6,712 nucleotides of DNA from CAZFCK01 sp964517355. Lineage in GTDB: Bacteria > Desulfobacterota > Desulfovibrionia > Desulfovibrionales > Desulfovibrionaceae. This document shows positions 5,338-6,712 of the stretch, in pieces. Position 1 is the stretch's first letter. Each line of letters starts with the position of its first letter. Below the pieces are notes generated by a model. That model had not been told where the DNA came from, searched no databases, and saw nothing but the letters and a program-made list of their open reading frames with translations. The position numbers and the translations under genes were made by a program. Location: the NCBI GenBank assembly GCA_964517355.1, contig CAZFCK010000250.1, positions 1 to 6,712 on the forward strand. Reading direction: 5' to 3'.

Positions 5338-6147
5338 ATGATCGAATTGGTGGTCCTGGTGGACGACACGCCGTATGTGGCGGACATGGAATATGAGCAC
5401 GGGCTGAGTATGGCCATACATCTGCCCGAAGGGCTGTGGCTTTGGGACGCAGGGGGGAGCGGAGCCGTAAAACGCAATGGTGCGCGGCTCGGGGTGGATT
5501 TTGCCAAGGTACGGGGCATTGCCCTGAGCCACGGGCATTATGACCACAATAGCGGATTGCCCGCGTTGCGCGCGGCGGGAGTGACCGCGCGGATATGGGC
5601 GCATCCCAGGGCGCTGCTGCCGCGCTATAAACAGCTGCAGAACGGAGGCGCCCGGGAGATAGGCTGGCGCGGAGGGCTGGAAGATGACGCTCTGCTCCCT
5701 GTTCAGGGAGCTGCGCAATTGACGCCGCATTGCAGCATGTTCAGCGACATCCCGCGCAGGGAGGGATGTTTTCAGGCGATACGCAATTTTTACGACGATG
5801 CCGCTTGCACTGTGCCGGATACGGTTCCGGACGACGCGGCGCTGGTGGTGCATGGAGAACGTGGGCCGGCACTGGTGCTCGGTTGCTGCCACAGCGGCCT
5901 CGTCAACACCCTGGAAGAAGTACGCCGTCAGACGGGGCTTGATTCGCTGCATACCGTGATCGGCGGGCTGCACCTCGCCCAAGGTCCGCACAGCGCCGTG
6001 GATGACACAGTGGAGGCCTTGCGCGCATTCGATGTGCGGCGCGTTTTCGCCGGACATTGCACGGGGGGCGATGCCCTGACCACATTGCGCCGCGCGTTGT
6101 CGGGCAGGTGCCAGGATTTGGGCGCGGGCAGAAGAATCGAATTGTAA
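5338..6147 (+). CDS. MBL-fold metallohydrolase, DHPS-like (COG1237 type), paralogue B
   Basis: This 269-residue protein starts at ATG 5338, placed 4 bp after a strong GGGAGG Shine-Dalgarno (5328-5333). The metal site SHGHYDH falls at residues 64-70, exactly as in the divergent paralogue. GCCHSG (182-187, H185) with NTLEE, VIGGLHL (207-213) and the canonical GHCTGG (239-244) follow. The two proteins also share an IPRR segment. This one carries an extra aromatic/acidic stretch (about 144-160) where paralogue A is shorter, which may change the substrate pocket. It is predicted to be a cytosolic metal-dependent hydrolase or lyase-like enzyme of unknown substrate. The open frame continues upstream to 4834, but that part is antisense to paralogue A and is not used. 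A small exported protein gene begins 25 bp after the stop. Confidence 0.9.
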   Translation: MIELVVLVDDTPYVADMEYEHGLSMAIHLPEGLWLWDAGGSGAVKRNGARLGVDFAKVRGIALSHGHYDHNSGLPALRAAGVTARIWAHPRALLPRYKQLQNGGAREIGWRGGLEDDALLPVQGAAQLTPHCSMFSDIPRREGCFQAIRNFYDDAACTVPDTVPDDAALVVHGERGPALVLGCCHSGLVNTLEEVRRQTGLDSLHTVIGGLHLAQGPHSAVDDTVEALRAFDVRRVFAGHCTGGDALTTLRRALSGRCQDLGAGRRIEL

Positions 6148-6172
6148 GGCCGGTTGATACGGAGCCGCTTGC

Positions 6173-6487
6173 ATGAGCATCTTCAGGTGGAAGGATCGTC
6201 ATCGCACCGGGTTCTTGCTGTGCGGAATAATCGCGTTGGGGTGCTTTTTTGTCTGCCCCGGAGGTTGTCGCGCCGATGTGTGCGGTTATGCCAATCCGCA
6301 ATACAGCGAATACAACAGGCTGCTGCGCGTGGACGTCATGCGCGGACAGCAAAAAGTCGGGGAAGTGCTGTATTCGTTTCAGCTGGATGGCTATTACGTG
6401 CGCTGCACCACAGGCGGCGTGCCGCGCAACCGGTTTTTCGGCAGGGCCAGGGATGCCCGCTGGGCCGCCTGTGACGGCTGCTATTAG
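6173..6487 (+). CDS. Small exported four-cysteine protein of unknown function
   Basis: This 104-residue protein has a clear Sec-type signal. A basic N-terminus (RWKDRHR, 5-11) precedes a hydrophobic stretch (about 13-28) and a likely cleavage after CRA (residue 34). A poor lipobox-like string, ALGC, at 21-24 makes a lipoprotein possible but less likely. The mature part would be about 70 residues with exactly four cysteines (C37, C78, C100, C103), the last two as a C-terminal CDGC. This suggests disulfides or metal binding in the periplasm. I do not recognise the family. The start is supported by GGAG (6161-6164), 8 bp before the ATG. The 25-bp gap after the MBL paralogue B stop suggests co-transcription, but no functional link can be shown from sequence. 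Confidence 0.7.
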   Translation: MSIFRWKDRHRTGFLLCGIIALGCFFVCPGGCRADVCGYANPQYSEYNRLLRVDVMRGQQKVGEVLYSFQLDGYYVRCTTGGVPRNRFFGRARDARWAACDGCY

Positions 6488-6525
6488 AGCCTGGTGATTT
6501 TGATGGGAGATGCCCCCGGCGGCTT

Positions 6526-6545
6526 AAGGAAACGCTGATTAATTC
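6526..6545 (+). repeat. Possible end of a dispersed intergenic repeat
   Basis: The string at 6526-6545 (AAGGAAACGCTGATTAATTC) marks the point where the sequence changes from gene-proximal spacer to densely structured DNA. It looks like the boundary of a repeated element, but that is an impression and no second copy occurs in the window. It could equally be ordinary spacer. Confidence 0.15.
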
Positions 6546-6554
6546 ACTGGATAT

Positions 6555-6648
6555 GCGAGGGGGAACCCCTTAGCGTTGCTGTCGCCATCCGTAAGGCGCG
6601 AAACGACCGCGCCTAACGGCTGCCGCTTAAAAGGGTTTCCCCTCTCGC
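6555..6648. repeat. Nested inverted-repeat element, about 94 bp
   Basis: An outer imperfect inverted repeat pairs 6555-6575 (containing GAGGGGGAACCCC and TTAGCG) with 6624-6648 (containing CGCTTAAAAGGG and TTTCCCCTC). Inside it, CCGTAAGGCGCG (6589-6600) and CGCGCCTAACGG (6608-6619) form a 12-bp stem with one A-A mismatch and a 7-nt loop. The whole would fold into one long interrupted cruciform or RNA hairpin. It lies about 70 bp after the small exported gene. It may be a terminator-linked repeat, a MITE-like or REP-like element, or a structured RNA. No U-run follows the stem on the + strand, so a classical terminator is not obvious. Confidence 0.55.
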
Positions 6649-6712
6649 GCTCCCCCTTCCTAGCGCATTTTCGCCTTGAAACAAGGCTCTCCCCTGAAAC
6701 AATTTCCAATTG
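6647..6712. repeat. Cluster of three small hairpins at the right edge
   Basis: Three dyads follow the large element. GCGCT/AGCGC pairs at 6647-6651 and 6662-6666. GCCTTG-AAA-CAAGGC is a perfect 6-bp stem at 6673-6687. CAATT-TCC-AATTG is a 5-bp dyad at 6700-6712, exactly at the window end. None has a T-run suited to an intrinsic terminator. They may belong to the same intergenic repeat or to the regulatory region of the next gene. Confidence 0.3.

Noticed and set aside
5221..6180. 320-residue N-terminal extension of the minus-strand MBL gene, making a 597-residue ORF
   Set aside because: It is the antisense of the well-supported plus-strand MBL gene. The family's normal N-terminus begins at 5220.
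6488..6712. Gene or tRNA in the right-hand spacer
   Set aside because: No ORF with a start and ribosome site is seen, and the hairpins do not form a tRNA cloverleaf with a TTCNANNC arm.

Overview
The window is a GC-rich bacterial chromosomal segment with seven genes that look intact and no sign of phage, transposase, CRISPR array, tRNA or rRNA. The gene content suggests a sulfate-reducing Desulfovibrio-like member of the Desulfobacterota, but no marker gene is present, so this is a moderate-confidence inference. It rests on a Cys-poor Crp/Fnr regulator, a zinc-ribbon plus PilZ protein, two COG1237-type metallo-beta-lactamase (MBL) proteins, and G/C-rich 'AAAGGTTTCCCC'-type intergenic hairpins.

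Layout, left to right. Positions 1-141 hold what looks like the right part of an upstream gene's terminator, then an extended -10 promoter and a perfect FNR-type box (TTGAT-N4-ATCAA). These lead into a Crp/Fnr-family regulator (142-816, +). A c-di-GMP-type PilZ protein with an N-terminal zinc ribbon (854-1318, -) converges on it. Upstream of pilZ is a recognisable promoter with a 17-bp-period direct repeat and a leader containing a hairpin. Next is a YheS-like ABC-F ATPase (1567-3525, -). A 367-bp gene-free stretch (3526-3892) follows, with two adjacent hairpins and an orphan extended -10 promoter on the + strand.

The right half is organised around two divergently transcribed paralogues of the DHPS-like MBL family (4387-5220 on -, 5338-6147 on +). 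They share a 117-bp intergenic region with a roughly symmetrical dyad near its midpoint. The minus-strand paralogue is followed by a CoA-binding (YccU-type) protein (3893-4327), probably in the same operon. The plus-strand paralogue is followed 25 bp later by a small exported four-cysteine protein of unknown function (6173-6487). The final 225 bp hold no gene but contain an elaborate nested inverted repeat and several smaller hairpins, probably a dispersed intergenic repeat and/or a terminator region.

Working together: the left half carries gas- or redox-type and c-di-GMP-type regulation plus a translation factor. The right half looks like a small, possibly co-regulated metabolic locus of unknown substrate. 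The points most worth following are the autoregulatory FNR box, the divergent MBL pair with its dyad and small cysteine protein, the pilZ leader, and the terminal structured element.
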